64,000 bases of DNA, taken from positions 527,535 to 591,534 of the forward strand of contig CM019214.1 in NCBI GenBank assembly GCA_009741485.1. Direction: 5' to 3'. This DNA comes from Malurus cyaneus samueli. Its lineage: Eukaryota; Chordata; Aves; Passeriformes; Maluridae. The position numbers were made by a program, and so were the translations under genes. Below, piece by piece: positions 1 to 18,287 of this stretch (position 1 is its first letter; every line of letters begins with the position of its first letter). The notes below the pieces were generated by a model. The model ran no database searches and had not been told where the DNA came from. It saw only the letters and a list, made by a program, of their open reading frames with translations.

Positions 1-5208
<5,208 letters not shown>

Positions 5209-8200
5209 TAATTTTTCGGTGCCTCTCTCACTCGCGTGGCAGTTGTGCTCCCGAGTTAAGGCATCTCGGGCTTTGATAAACTCAAAACTTCAAAAACAGT
5301 TAGGTACCAGTCTGTCAGGCTGCCGAGAATGGTTTGGGGGGCTGTTGCTGTGTGTGGACTGCACTTCTGCAAGGAGAGGGGTAGCACAAAACCTTCTTCT
5401 CACTGCTCATCGAGGCAAATGACATAACTCAGCAGATTATTTTTAGTGAGTAGTGTTTTTCCCCCTCCACTCCCAGCCCACCACCGCCGGTTTCATAGAT
5501 GAAGAGGAAATCCAGCCCAGCTGTAGATTGCAGGCATGGTGCAGCCTGTGCTGCCGGTTCAAGTTCGAGCGGGCAGCATCTTCCCACTTGAGCAGCACGG
5601 AGTGTGCGAGTCACGATCTGACAGGACATCTCACCACACCATACATCATAACATGTCCAAAACCTGCCTTTGTGGAGGCTGGTACTCTAGTTTATACCCC
5701 AGTAGTTTTTAACAATCTTGGAAAGAAAAAGTGAGGATAGATGTAAAAACTGAATGTTAAGAGGGTCAAGTTCACCCAAGAAAAAGGAAAGGAGCATTTG
5801 GTAATAACCAGAGGTGTGGCTAGCTCAATCCTGCACATTTTTGCTCTTGCCTTGTGGATGCCCAAAAGACTTCAGCATTGCTTTTTCTTTCCCCCCCAAA
5901 TGTCAAATTGTCAGCCCATATAAAAGCCAATGTTAATTCTTCTTAATCGCTTCAAGGAGTGTCTCTTCTAAAATGAAAAAACAAATGCAAACACCTATTG
6001 TGAGAGACTTTGGGGAGACCTCCCCCTCTGCTAAACAATGAAACAACTATTACAGTGAATTCATTTCTATTTTATTTCCATTGTAGGCACACACAGAACT
6101 GTGTACAGAGCCACTCAGTATTTTCTGTTTTTCTTTTGACGTACTACCCAACAGTAATGAGCAAACATTTAATGAGTGTCGACTCACTAAGTACAGTAAC
6201 AGCAATGTTACTGGAGAACGAGAAAACTCCAGAGAAATGATTTTCATTCCTTCATTTTCTTGTACTGTGAATTGCATTTGCATCCAGTATGTGCACATTT
6301 ACTCAGTCATAGGATAATAATGATAATGGATTTTTTTCTCAGTGCTGCTTTCTCTGGAGATCTGTAGTTTTATCAATAGCATAGTGACACACAAATAAAT
6401 GGTACTCAGAATCTTTCCGCAAGCAAACTTCTGCATAAGATTCATCACATCAGCCAAAGAGGTATAACTTAGAAAGTTCTGTCAGTATTTAACACAGCCT
6501 CATTTTTAAAGACAAAATTCACTAACAAAATTATTATTTTTCTTTTAGTGAGATAATGAAAACCATTGCCATCTGATTGTGTAGACATTGTCAGGCATAT
6601 CTGATGCATTATTTTCAACTCTTTACTTATCTAGTTAATTCTGATATGTTTCTTGTAGAATAGATTAAGTTCCTTGCCCTGATTATTTTTCTGTTCGTGG
6701 GCAGAGGCAGGCTCAGGCAGCTGTCTGTCCAGCCTTGTGGATGATCCCATGGGTCAAAGAACAGCAAAACAGGAGGGAGGGCTCCTACTCCCAGTATTGT
6801 TCTATCTGTGGTGATGCAGGACTACATCATTTTGTGTTTACAGGGCCCACCAAGGGAAGGGGTAAGAAAAAAAGTGGCCATCGAGATTTTCTTGTATACA
6901 TACATGCGTGAAAGGGAGAAGGGAGCAAAGGCAGCCCCAGCTGCAGTCCAGAGCCAACCAACTCAAAGGACTATGCTTGTAAATAAGTGTCCTGGGTGGA
7001 ACCATAGAGTAAATCCCACTCACATTTCTGAAGCTGCCGTGTGGGCACAGTCAGGGCAGAGAACCTACATGACAGCTTTTGCTTATATTTCCTTTTCTGG
7101 AGAATAACCTCCCCAAAGGAGAGGTTTTGCTTTAGAATAAGTGTCAGGTTGGATGCTGGCTCCTCCCACATGGCTGTTGCTGCATCTCCACCCGCAAGCA
7201 GGAGGATGGGAGACACAGGAGGATGTTTGCCCCAGGCAAACGCTGGCTGCTCTTGGAGCACATCTCCTTGGTTTCCTTGCCTGCCATATCCCACTTTTTC
7301 TGGCAAGGAGAGGAAAGAATGAGCCTTGAGCAGCTACCTCTTCCCTAGTCATATGCCAAGGGAAGGCTTCCCCTGATATAGGCAGAGGAAGAACTCAGCT
7401 TCTGTTGCTGTCCCTTAGTAAAAGGATATAAAGTTTTGGGCTCTGAGCAGTCGAAACTGAAACATAGATAGTACTGTCGAAAAATTAATCAGTCCAACAA
7501 GCAAATCAATTCATTATTCAATGAAATAACTCTGGTGGTGGCATCTCTAGAACACTCTGCTTAGCTTAGCGCAGTTCCTCGTGGGCACATTACCAGCCTG
7601 GGAAAGTCACCGTTGCCAGTTCTGCACGTTGCCTTGCTGCTGGCTGGGAAGGGATTCTGGGCAGGGCTCAGGCTCAGAATTGTCTCAGGCCCAGGGCTCA
7701 GGCGGCGTTCCCAGAGCAGGAGCTGCCCAGGGCTCCTGCTGGCAGTGCACATCTGCCAGGCTGCTCCCAGGACTTGCTGGACACTCAGGCTGCTCCACAC
7801 AGGGGCTCTCCTCATTGCCAGAGAGCTGTGTGGCTGCCTCATAGAACAGTTCTGATTTAGAGATGATGCCAAGATCTCTGTTATTTCTTATTTTTGTGTA
7901 AATCTCTATCCGTAGTTCTCATAGCTCCCTGTAAGTGGTTACACCATTTTAGGCCTGCCATCCCAACGCTGCATTTCCAGCTGCCATAGTCACCTGCAGA
8001 AGAAAGAGAAATCTAAACCTATCCTCAATCTCTGATCTTGAATAGGTGTTCCAATAAAAAGCCTTGGTAGAATCTCAGATATGGAAGAGATGCATCCTGA
8101 GACTGAAATATTGTGGGAGGACAATAATGAAATTTTACTTGCTGCAGTACCTGCTCTAAAGCTGAGCACAGGAAGCTGGCATCCTGTGCTGTTGGTGTGC

Positions 8201-10041
8201 AGGATGTTTCTTCCTCAAGATTTGTCTTTCAAGAGACAGAGAGGTAGGAGATAAAAACATCTAATTGAAGAAAGTGTGATATTGCCCCCATATTTCCAAT
8301 AAGTGCTTAGAAAAGCAAAAGAATTGGGGTATTTGGTGTGGCCCATCATGCAGAGGTTCAAATGGTTATGTAAAGTCTGTAGAAATCGTCTAAGAAAACC
8401 TGGAATCCCACCTAAAAATAGTGTTAGAACAATCCCCCTACCATTTCATAGTGATATTTTCACTTGCAGCAAGAGACTTGCCAGGTTAAAGTCGTACAGA
8501 CTCACTGGAAATACAGATCTAGACAGATTTTTGAACCTCAGAAAATACGTTCTAACTTAGAATTTGAACACTGGTCCTTTTGAGTCTGTTTATTCCTGTG
8601 TGCTTATAGTGAGATAACTGCATTAAACTAAGGACTTTTTGTAATTAAAGATTGCCCTTTTCTGCAGAAAAATATTCTCTCTTCCATTTCTCTTGCTGTG
8701 TTTATAACAATAACACAGTACTAATATTTTTTTGGCAAAAACTCACTTAAGATATCAAGACATAAAGATGAAAAGGTATTGAAATCTAGCATGCCTTACT
8801 GAAGGGGAATGTATTTGCAGTTTGCTTCTATAAAAATCTGCAGATGACAGAGAATTTTTTTCTAAAAGAAACCTTTACTAACTACAAATTTTTAGAAGTT
8901 CTTATACATTGCTTCTCCCATATAAACTGGCCATTAATTGATCTTGATAACTGACTAAATATGTATTTGCCCACACAAACAAAGTAAAATCAGGTATTTC
9001 TGTTTAAGAACACATTTATTCAAGAACTTCATAACTTCTGATTACTGCAGAACAAAACAGTTTAGCTTCAAAATCTTGCAGACCTCATAGTTGTTGGGGT
9101 TTTATTTCCTCTTTGCGCTCCTTAATTATTCTGTTCCTGTTAACGTGTGTGTTGGCACGCTCTGTGCACGGATTTCCTCACTTACTTGGTACGTCTGAGG
9201 AAATTCGTGGAGGAAACAACCTTGTTTAGAAATAACCACATTCCCTTGGTGGTGGTATTCCCAATTGCTTTGCTGCACAAACATGGCACATTTAAACGTT
9301 TTTTTTTTTTCCAAACTCAGTGGAAGTGGGTTGTGGTTGTTCAGCGGAGCCGAAAGCTAGGTCTGTTGCAATCCTAAGTAATGCAAGGTACCCTTTTTTA
9401 GAAACTTTGGGCTACTTCTGAATGCCTGGACACAGGCAGGCAGCTGTGGATCTAGCAATGGATGTGGCAGGTCTCTACCTTCCCTGGGTAGCTCGGACAC
9501 TAAAAACACTTCTCGGGAAACAGTCAGTGGAACGTACAGTGCATTCTGCTGAAAACAAAATAAAGGATGAAGTCATGTCTTCAGAGCAAGGCTGTAAGAT
9601 GAGGGGAAGAGTCCTAATACAAGAAAAACAAGGGTGTGAAAGCAGCAGAAGTGCAAGCCTGTTGTCATAGCAGCACAATGCTGCAGGGCTAAAATGTATC
9701 TTATGCGAAAACAGATGAGAATTAAGATACGCAGGTAAGATCCGGGCACAGCCGAGGAAGAGGGAAGGTAAATAGCACGTTGCAAGGACAGCGTGGAAGT
9801 GTGCAGAAACCCCCCTGAGCTCCCTGTGTCAGCAGCAGCAGCTCCTCAGCACGAGTCCTGCAGGCGAGAGGGTTTGGGCTTTTCCGCGGGCACTGCTCAG
9901 CGCCTGGAGCACAAGTCCTAAAGTTGTGTGTGCCTGGGAGGACAATCCCATCCCCCTGGTGCCACCACCCCCTTTTCCTGCTCCATTGGCACTATCTAGG
10001 ACAGGGTGCCTCTGTTTTGTGTCTGTTCACCCCGCGCTGTG

Positions 10042-10878
10042 ATGCTGCCCGCCACCCGTGCTCGGAACGCCCAGCTCCCCGTGGTGCTGTGCCTTTCCTG
10101 CCTTGGAAGGTCAAACCTTGCTGCCCCTCCAGCAAACAGAGCATGGAGAGGACAGCCTTTCTCAATCTGTGGCTGGAAGGATCACCCCTCAGGGAGAGCC
10201 CACGAGAGGCCAGGGACATCTGTGTGTCACAGCCACCGACACCAGGCCACCCCCAGGCAGTGCCAGGGCACCCCATCGGCCACATTTGTACTTCCCAAAA
10301 GCTGTGACAAAGGCCCTGCCTTTAAGTTGGGGTTTAGAGCAGGAGAACCCCCTCTCTCCTGCTGGAAGATTGAAGGAGGAGCCGAGTTGTTAATTAACAC
10401 CGTGGGCTGTGAACTTGCAGCTATTGAGGTTCCCTGCGGCGCGAAGGGATTGTTCCTCAGGATTCTGCTGGAGAGCCCTTGGCAAGAGCCCCTGAGAAGC
10501 AGTAGAAAGATGGAAGGGTGTTCATGGAGGCATCTGAGGTGCGTGGAGAAAGGCACCAGTGGTGGAACTGATGCCAGATCAGACACAGGAGCAAAGTTTT
10601 TATTATTTTTTCCCCATCGTGAAAAATTGATCTCGTCGCCGCATGCCAGGCTCTGCTGCCCTGGTGCCCTGTCCTCGGGCAACAGTCAGCCCAAAAGACA
10701 GAGTGGGAGCAAATTCAGGCAGATTTACAAGGTGATTGTCGGAATTAAAGCAGTATTGATTAAAAAAGCTTCTCCACTTCAGATCAGAAAAGAAAAATCA
10801 TATCTAGCGATTTTCTGTAGCTACCGAGCAGACAGATGGAAATGTAAATGCGCGCACATCTGCCGCTTCAACCACTAA
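10042..10878 (+). other. 278-codon ORF in intron 1, unrecognised
   Basis: An ATG at 10042 opens a frame with no stop until TAA at 10876-10878. Apart from PTCHD1, CpG-island frames and minisatellite frames, this is the longest open frame in the window. The conceptual product is Cys-, Arg- and Ser-rich with no signal peptide, membrane segment or motif I recognise. Parts of the opposite strand are also open (10227-10682), which points to locally elevated GC rather than coding selection. I do not call it a gene. It could be chance, part of a non-coding transcript or a lineage-specific exon. Confidence 0.2.
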
Positions 10879-13833
10879 TAGTTGTCCCTCAGTTGATGAC
10901 TGTAGTTTGAACAATTTCTAGGTTTTATTTCTATGAAAATTGTTTGGAGAAAACATAAATCACTATGTTTTGGACAGCTGAAAAAATTAGTTACGAAAAT
11001 AAATCCCGCGCATAATTAGTATCTGAGCATCTCTTCAGGAGACCTGATTGTAGGACTGCGAAAAAAAAAACCGAGCTGCTCCCAGTGATCCTCACTGCTT
11101 GCTCTCCAGCTGTGACTTCTGATGTTTATTAGGATCTGTTGGCTCCCTCTGTGTGCTGAGTGCTCCTCATCCCTCGCTGGGCTGGTGGGGTCAGGTTCCA
11201 CTGCCCACCCCCCTTGGACCCTCTGCCCTGGACCCACAGCCCCGGACGGACAGCAGGGCACAGCCCTGAGCTCTCTGCATCTTCTGATGGAAATGCACTC
11301 TTGAAAGTTTAATTCTGCCCATCTCTGCAGAGCCCACGGTGGGTTTTTTTCTTCTAAATTAAGCTGGAAGCTGTGCAAGTCTTTTCCCTCTCATAACCTT
11401 TTTTACTTTTTGACTGAGGCCACCTCTTGACGTGAATAAAAAAGTACACTGCAAATGTATGACATGTCAGAGATTACTGAGATCATAGAAAAAGTGGAGA
11501 AATTTGTAGCTATCCATTAAATGCTTTTTCTCGTCTTCATTTTCCTTGGCCCAAGTTACCTGTAAAAATTACTGAAAGAGTAAACCAGCTTCTCATAAAA
11601 ATGAAGTGTGTATTTAAAATTATTGTCTTCATCCTTCTTTCTAGTTTTTCAGTCTTGAACCCAAAACAGTGATAAAATTTTAAGCAGCAATAGATTGAGT
11701 TCAGAACCTCTTCTGTCTTTCCTCCATAACCATGAGATCAAACATTTCTTTACTTATTCTGTTTACTTTTTTCTTCTTTTTCTTTTTTTTTTTAATGAAA
11801 GCTGAGATTTTAAAAAATCTTAATACTTCAGGCCCCAGGACTCATGGAAAAAAAACAGACTTGATGAAAATAACAGCAAACAAATTCTAAGAGTGGCAAG
11901 AAGAGCAAAGCTATTATTGGATTTGAGCCATCAGATGGAGACTGCAAGACTAAATAAGTCAAATAATAGCAGCAACAACACAGTAATACGGCTTTGCAAA
12001 GATGATGCTCCTGAGAGTAAAGCATGTCTGTGTGCCAGATCATTTGCAGTGCAGGAGGACACCCTTATATCTGGCTAGTTCTGTCTCATTGGCCATTCAT
12101 CCACTGTATGTCAAGTACAAAGTATAGTTGAGTCCTTACAATGAGTGATGTCCCCTATAAACACCACATGTCACTGCTCAGCAGCGAAACCAAACGCATT
12201 TTTGAGGTATATGTGATAAGCAGGAGAGAGTTTTACACATCTTTGTGATTAAAAATGGTGTCTGCCCCTGAGCCAGCTTCCAAGAGAGTCAGGATGTGTT
12301 TCCAGCTGGGCAGGGGACCTTGTCAAAGTCTGCAGGGTCCCACTGTGTGTTGCTGTCTCTGTGTCACTGGAGTTTCTCTGGGAACAAAGCTGTGCCACCA
12401 GCGAGACCAGACCCAAGTAGGACACTGGTGGCTGGGTCCTCATCCCCCTTGCCCATAGCTGTGATTGGGGTAGGAGATTATGTAATGTGAGTTTAAAGGA
12501 TTTCTGGGATTCATTTTGCAGATGAATCAGCAGTTTCTAACCCATCCCTGCTGGGATGGGATCTGTTTCCTTCACGGGGAGGCTGCAGACTTCTTTGTTA
12601 CCTGATTAAATTAACAAAATTCTGGTAACAGCTGCTCACTTTTGAATTAAAGAAAGGATTTCTCAACAAAGCAAAGGTGTACAGGGTTTTTTTCACTCCT
12701 TCTTGTAGCTTCCTGTGCCTTTTGCAGGGGTTTAAGAAAAAAAAAAACAAGCTTTCCTTTCTGTCCTGACCATACATCTCCAAGCACAGCCCTTTTGCCT
12801 TCGGGCTCAGCTTTGATGCCACTGCTGAAAGTTGTGCCAAGCTCTGTACAGTGGAGAGCTGTCTCATAGGGCCCAGTGTGGGGCTTGGCCATCCCAGGGA
12901 ACCCAAACTGACCCTACTGTGGGGCTCTTGATCCCGGCACCCGCCTTCCTGTGCTGCTGGCAAAGGTAGGAGGACCGGCAGAAATAAAACAGATCGAAGA
13001 ATTTGCAGCCACGGCTCTCTGAGGCCCTGATGCAAATGGTGTAGCCCAGGATAAGTGAAAGGATTTTTGCTCCTTGCCATCCCCTCCTGGGCCCATGGAC
13101 AGAAGCAGCTGGCAGAGCAGTGCCATTTTACCACCTCTGGTCTGTCAGCTGGGCCACAGGCTGAAACATGGCTTGGTGTGGAGTGTGAGACCAGTACAGC
13201 CCTCACCTGCAGGAATCTGCCTAAAGGGATTTGTCTCCTGGCTGAAGCCCTATTTCCTTTCTGTCTAAAATAAATAACCAAGTAAGCATGGGACTTAAAG
13301 TAAGCAAAGACCAAGACCAGGATGTTACCAAATGCAAATGACTAAAGACAAAAGGAAAACACTGCTCTAGAAATCTCTGGTGTGGTGCAGGACACACATA
13401 AACAGCGTTTTTGGAAGGGAGAGGGGAAGTCCAAGGGATGGTCACTGTTTAAACAGCAATGAAAGGAAGAGGTGGGAGTTAATTGTTTCATGAACACTTT
13501 CAGGGCCTGTGTGCCACCATGGTGAGGGAGCTCAGGTGCTGCTGTGCAGCTCTCATGCTGCAGTGTTCTGGCATCTCAGCAGTAAACTGCTTTTTGGTTC
13601 CTTGCACTGTTAGCTAGCTGAAAAAGCTGGGAGTGATGAGCAAGCAGTGCATGTCTCCCTTCAAGAAAAAAACATTCATTCAGTTTTTGTTACTCCTTTA
13701 AATTTCCCTTTCTCCTAATAGGATCAGTAAGGATAAGAACAGCTGGATAAATGAGAATCTGGTAGTCAGTCATTTGTCCCAGAACTGGGTGCCGGGTTTA
13801 TTCAGAGTATGGTTTCTTGCTGTCACAATCCTC

Positions 13834-13875
13834 TGCACTGAGCAGTGCAATATGCATTATTCATTAGAATATTGC
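13834..13875. promoter_or_regulatory. adjacent inverted repeats, candidate regulatory element
   Basis: Two inverted repeats abut: TGCACTG/CAGTGCA (13834-13849, 2-base spacer) and GCAATAT/ATATTGC (13847-13875). The second encloses cattattcattag, which resembles homeodomain/POU recognition sequences. Such packing is typical of conserved non-coding elements near neurodevelopmental genes, but no conservation data are available here. Confidence 0.25.
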
Positions 13876-15427
13876 TAATGTTGTCCCCGTCACACGACAG
13901 CCTTTACCATCAAACTGAAGTTTCCTGGGGGACCTCCTGGTGTACCACAGGCAAGCCAAACTGCAGACTGTGCAATCCTTTGAACTCACAGGATGTGCCC
14001 TTGTAAGCTCCTGGAGCTTGTGTTTTCTGTGGAAACCATTCACCCGGGGTTATGAGTGTGGGCTCTGGCTGCGGGTGGAAAAAAATCTGTGCGGCCGCAG
14101 CTGAATTCCAGCAGAAAGGAGAGAGCCATGGGACTGCAGCTCTCACCAGGGAAGAGGCAGCATCCTGTGGCTCATGGGCAAGCCAGGGGAGAAAGGAGAG
14201 AGCCTGCAGCCACTCTGCAGCACACCCACACCCTGCCCTGCACCGAGGAGCACAGGGCTTTCCTAGCATTGCTCTGAGAAAAGTGCAGATAAAGCCAAGT
14301 GTTTGTCTTGAGGAGGAAAGCGTGGGTCACGATTCCCAGTGATTAATCCTTGGGCGTGCTGGTGCAGTTCTCAGCACGTGGTTCTTTTGTTGGGATGGAG
14401 GGAATGACAAGTTTTCCTCTTCTTTGGCCGTTTGCTGTGAATTTGAGACCAAATGTGGCAAAGCTCAGGATATATCTCATAGCTGCTCTAAACTGCACAA
14501 GCTTGCAGCCAGCTCCAGGGGCTGCTCAGCTGCCAGGATGTGCCAGGACATGGAGCTGTCTGCCTGCTCCCCTCTCCTCCCCAAAGCCAAATTGCAGAGA
14601 GATGGGATGGGCAGGTCGTCCCCACGACTCAAAAACAGCACCAGGTCACTGCTGCAGAGCAGGCTGCTCGTTCTAAAATGATCATTTTTAGGGATGACAT
14701 TTAGCCTTTCACCAAAGATGGAGTAATAGCTGCGATAGATGAGCTTATTTTATAACCTAAATATTAAAAGAAAATGCTTCAGATGTGGAAGGAAGCAAAT
14801 GCTGCAGTGAGGCAGGGTGGGTAAATAGCAACACACACTGTTTGATAAAAGTTGCATGCCAGTTGAGTTTCTTCTGCGTTTTCACTCCACAGATCCTCTC
14901 TGAAGGAGCTCTGTTGCAAACCTAATGAAGGCAGGAAATTCCTTCTATTCCTCCTAGTTGCCCTCAGCTGAGCTTCTTTATGTGACCTCTTGTTTTATAA
15001 CATTGTTGTCAATGAAAACCATTCAGTAGCTCCCATTGTAAAAGAAATTAAAATCAGATATCTCTCTTTGAGAGCATTGTCCCCAAATTGTAGTGACATA
15101 CATTTGAATTTGTACCCCAAAACAGCTCTTTCAAAGCAGAACTTGGCATCCCCAGACTGAAAAGATGGGAAGTATTCCCCGTAGAGGTTAATTTCTGTGT
15201 CATGTTCCTGCAAATCTTTCAATTTCTTTTGTTTTAGAAGAAAGTTGTGCAAAAGGCCCTAATCTTACACACAGGCAGTTACACTTTTCTCCCACCACAA
15301 TGGAAAATTTTGCTTCTCACCATGGCCAGGTATCGTGTTCTCACAGTACTGTGAAAAGATTTGTTAGTTCAGTTCATTTCTCAAACTTATCTTCCTAATG
15401 TCAGTATTGAACTGTTATTTCTGTATA

Positions 15428-15461
15428 AAAAAAAATAAAAAAAATAAAAAAAAAAAAAACC
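15428..15461 (+). repeat. A-rich simple repeat (A/T-interrupted)
   Basis: A run of A interrupted by single T bases at intervals in intron 1. It may be a decayed poly(A) tail or simple microsatellite; no adjoining retroelement body was recognised. Confidence 0.8.
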
Positions 15462-16816
15462 TACTCAAATGTGAAAAAATACACCCCCAAGGTGCTAGAG
15501 AAACGAGATGAGAATATAGGAATGTTGTAATCTTTGCCTATATGATGTCACATTTTCCTGAGGAATGGAGGCATCATAAGTAAATTTATACCCATCACAG
15601 ACTGTGCAATGTAATCACAAAACAATCAGATCGATTGTGTCATATGCATGATGGGAGACAGTTCTGCAAATAAGCCTCAAATGCCACACAAAAGTCATTA
15701 TGGCTGTTTAGTTTCAACAGATGCAGGAGGTCAGCCACGACTATTAGACATTTTGTTCATGGTCCCCAGATGAGTGTATAAGCTCTGCTGCTCTTCTGTA
15801 CACTATCTTCTGGCTTTTTAGACAATGTTTATAATCGGAAAGAATGATACACGTTAGCAAACTCTGTATTTTATTTTTGAAAAACATTGTAACCCCAGCC
15901 TATTAGCGCTATTCCCTTGCTGTATTTTAAATGTCTTGTTTCTTCTACGTTGACTAAAATGAATTCAGAAAAGGTTGCAAGTTTTCTATATTTTTTCAAG
16001 AGGAGATGGTAATTTTTTCTGCCTTTCTGATGCTCAAAAATAACGGATTGTTTTTGAGGTCAGAGCTCAGGCATGGCAGATTTCAGAAGGATGTGAAACA
16101 ACTTAAAAAGGAGGGTGCACTAAGAGCTGCTAGGCCTTACAATAACCTACAAACCCTAAAATTAGGGGACCTTCACTAATTAACAAAACCTCTCAGAGAC
16201 AGCGAGAGAAAACCAGTGTCCATCTCTGTCTCTGCCATTGCTCCCTGCTCTCGGAGTGCTGAGCATTTGACAGGGGAAAGAGGGAGGGGAAAAGAGGGTA
16301 AATTAGTTATTGCCAGCTGTCTTTTCCCTGCTGTGCCACAGTCTCTACACACAGCACATGCAGCTGTGTCCTGTCCTTTACTCTGAGCGTGTGCTGGTCC
16401 CTGCACTGCCATCCTGCACAGGTGGCACACATGGTCATGGTGCTCCTCTGCCTTCTGTACCTCAGGCTGTTCTCTTGAAAGAGTCATTGGGCAATCCTGA
16501 GCACAACAGAGTCCCTGGGCATGGTTGGGCACTAGCTGGACCTGTTGAGTTTGCTCAGAGAGGCCAAACAGCAGATGCACGTGGCACATATGCAAGTCAC
16601 ATTGTGTCAGAGTTCCAGGAAAATAACACCGCTGGTTTGATGCATGTTTGTTTCGCAATGAGTGTGCTATTAATACCGCAGTCACCGGAACTTCTGTTGT
16701 TGTTATTGCTTAGATCAAATAGAAAGGGGACGGCGGTGAGGAGCTGCTGTCATTCTGGCTGCTGCTGTGCAAGGTGAACTGATGAATAACGTGTGTGATT
16801 TCTCTTTCCCTTGTAG

Positions 16817-17477
16817 TTGCACTCTGCAGTGACCAGGATCCAAGTTCAAAGACCTGGTTTCAATTACACGTTTGCCCATATATGTATCCTGAACAATGAC
16901 AAGACATGCATAGTGGACGACATAGTGCATGTACTGGAGGAATTAAAGGCTGCTCGTTCTTCTAATCGAACTAATTTTGCAATCACTTACCCGATTACTC
17001 ACTTAAAGGATGGCAGGGAAGTGTATAATGGGCACCAGCTCGGTGGGGTTACCGTGCACAGCAAGGACCGGGTGAAGTCTGCAGAAGCCATTCAGCTCAC
17101 CTACTACTTGCAGGCAATCAACTCCTTGAATGACATGGTGGCAGAGAAGTGGGAATCCATTTTTTGTGACACTGTTGAACTTTTCCAGAAATCCAACAGG
17201 AAAGTCAAAATGTATCCTTTCACTTCTTCTTCGCTGAAGGAGGATTTCCAGAAGACGAGCAGGGTGTCAGAACGCTACCTGATCACAAGCTTGGTCCTTG
17301 TGGTCACCTTGGCCATTCTCTGCTGCTCCATGCAGGATTGTGTCCGCAGCAAACCCTGGCTTGGCCTGCTGGGATTGCTGACCGTGACCCTTGCCACCCT
17401 GACTGCGGCTGGGATCATCAATCTCACTGGTGGGAAATACAATTCCACCTTCCTGGGAATCCCCTTCGTCATGTTAG
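16817..17477 (+). CDS. PTCHD1: PTCHD1 coding exon 2 (residues 118-338)
   Basis: Second coding exon, entered in phase 0 after cccttgtag ([10 protein letters not shown] follows exon 1 directly) and left in phase 1 at TTAG|gtaact. It encodes the rest of the first extracellular/lumenal loop. Sequons lie at N133 (NYT) and N167 (NRT). Membrane segments TM2 (about 271-290) and TM3 (about 298-317) follow, then a short loop with sequons N319 and N326 and the start of TM4. TM2 onward opens the sterol-sensing domain, roughly residues 268-428. Intron 2 splits the Gly338 codon (G|GT). The frame stays open for 71 codons past the donor, to a stop at 17690-17692. Retention of intron 2 would therefore yield a short protein lacking TM4-TM12. 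Strong similarity to mammalian PTCHD1 runs through the whole exon. Confidence 0.97.
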
Positions 17478-18236
17478 GTAACTATCTCCTCTCTCTCTCT
17501 TTTGTGTGTTTGTGCCTCCCTGACGCATTTCTCAGCAAGCAGAGAAGCATCACTGCATGGTTCCTGTTGTCTCATCCCTGCAGCACTGCCCCATGCCAAA
17601 TCAACACTGCCCTTTTTCCTAAATTGATTTTATGGAGCCTGGATGTTGAAGTCGTGCCTGCGGCTCCGGTGTGGCGTAGCACGGTGCCGTAGGATGTGCA
17701 GTAGCAAGGAATGAGGATGTGCAAATGCCGTGCCTTTTGCCGAGAGGGAGCCCAGCTGCTGCTTTTCTGTGGATGTTTGATTCTGCTTTTGGAAGGAGGG
17801 AGACCTTTGCAGTGGTCCCCACGCAGCACTGACAGTGTCAGCTGTGCTGGCAGATCAAAGGGCTGCCCACGCTGGGCATTTAGGGAGTGCTGGTGCCTTT
17901 GGAGAGCAGAGCGGTGCTGTCCTGGCTCAGCAGTACCACCCATGGGATAAGAGCGGTGGTTGGTTCTGGGTTGTGTTTGTCCAGCATCCCTGTGTTGGCC
18001 CAGCGAGCATGGGGAGGGTTTCCAGGCGTGGGACAGAGAGTTTTGACACCCCTGGTGAGGGATGGAGCTGCAAGGTCAGCACCAGCACATCCCATCCCAT
18101 TACAGAGGGTTTGGAGGGTGGTGGCACTGGCTGCTCCCTGGCTCCCGTGCCAGCAGAGGTGTCCGTGTCTCCCTGGGGGTCCTATCACCTTCATCACTGT
18201 GGGCTGTGGAGTTTGTCTTGTTTTGCTTTTCTCGAG

Positions 18237-18287
18237 GGAAGGGAAGAGAAGAAAAGGAAAGGGAAGGGAAGGGAAGGGAAGGAAAGA
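18237..18287 (+). repeat. (GGGAA)n-type purine repeat
   Basis: Imperfect copies of ggga(a) form a pure purine tract on the + strand. Such tracts can adopt triplex structures; here it is a simple microsatellite in intron 2. Confidence 0.85.

Noticed and set aside
8303..8560. 85-codon Lys/Arg-rich frame in intron 1
   Set aside because: Short, no recognisable family, no splice or promoter context.
17478..17692. PTCHD1 frame continuing past exon 2
   Set aside because: A good gtaact donor occurs at 17478 and the downstream acceptor restores the known protein. The 71 extra codons do not resemble the family.
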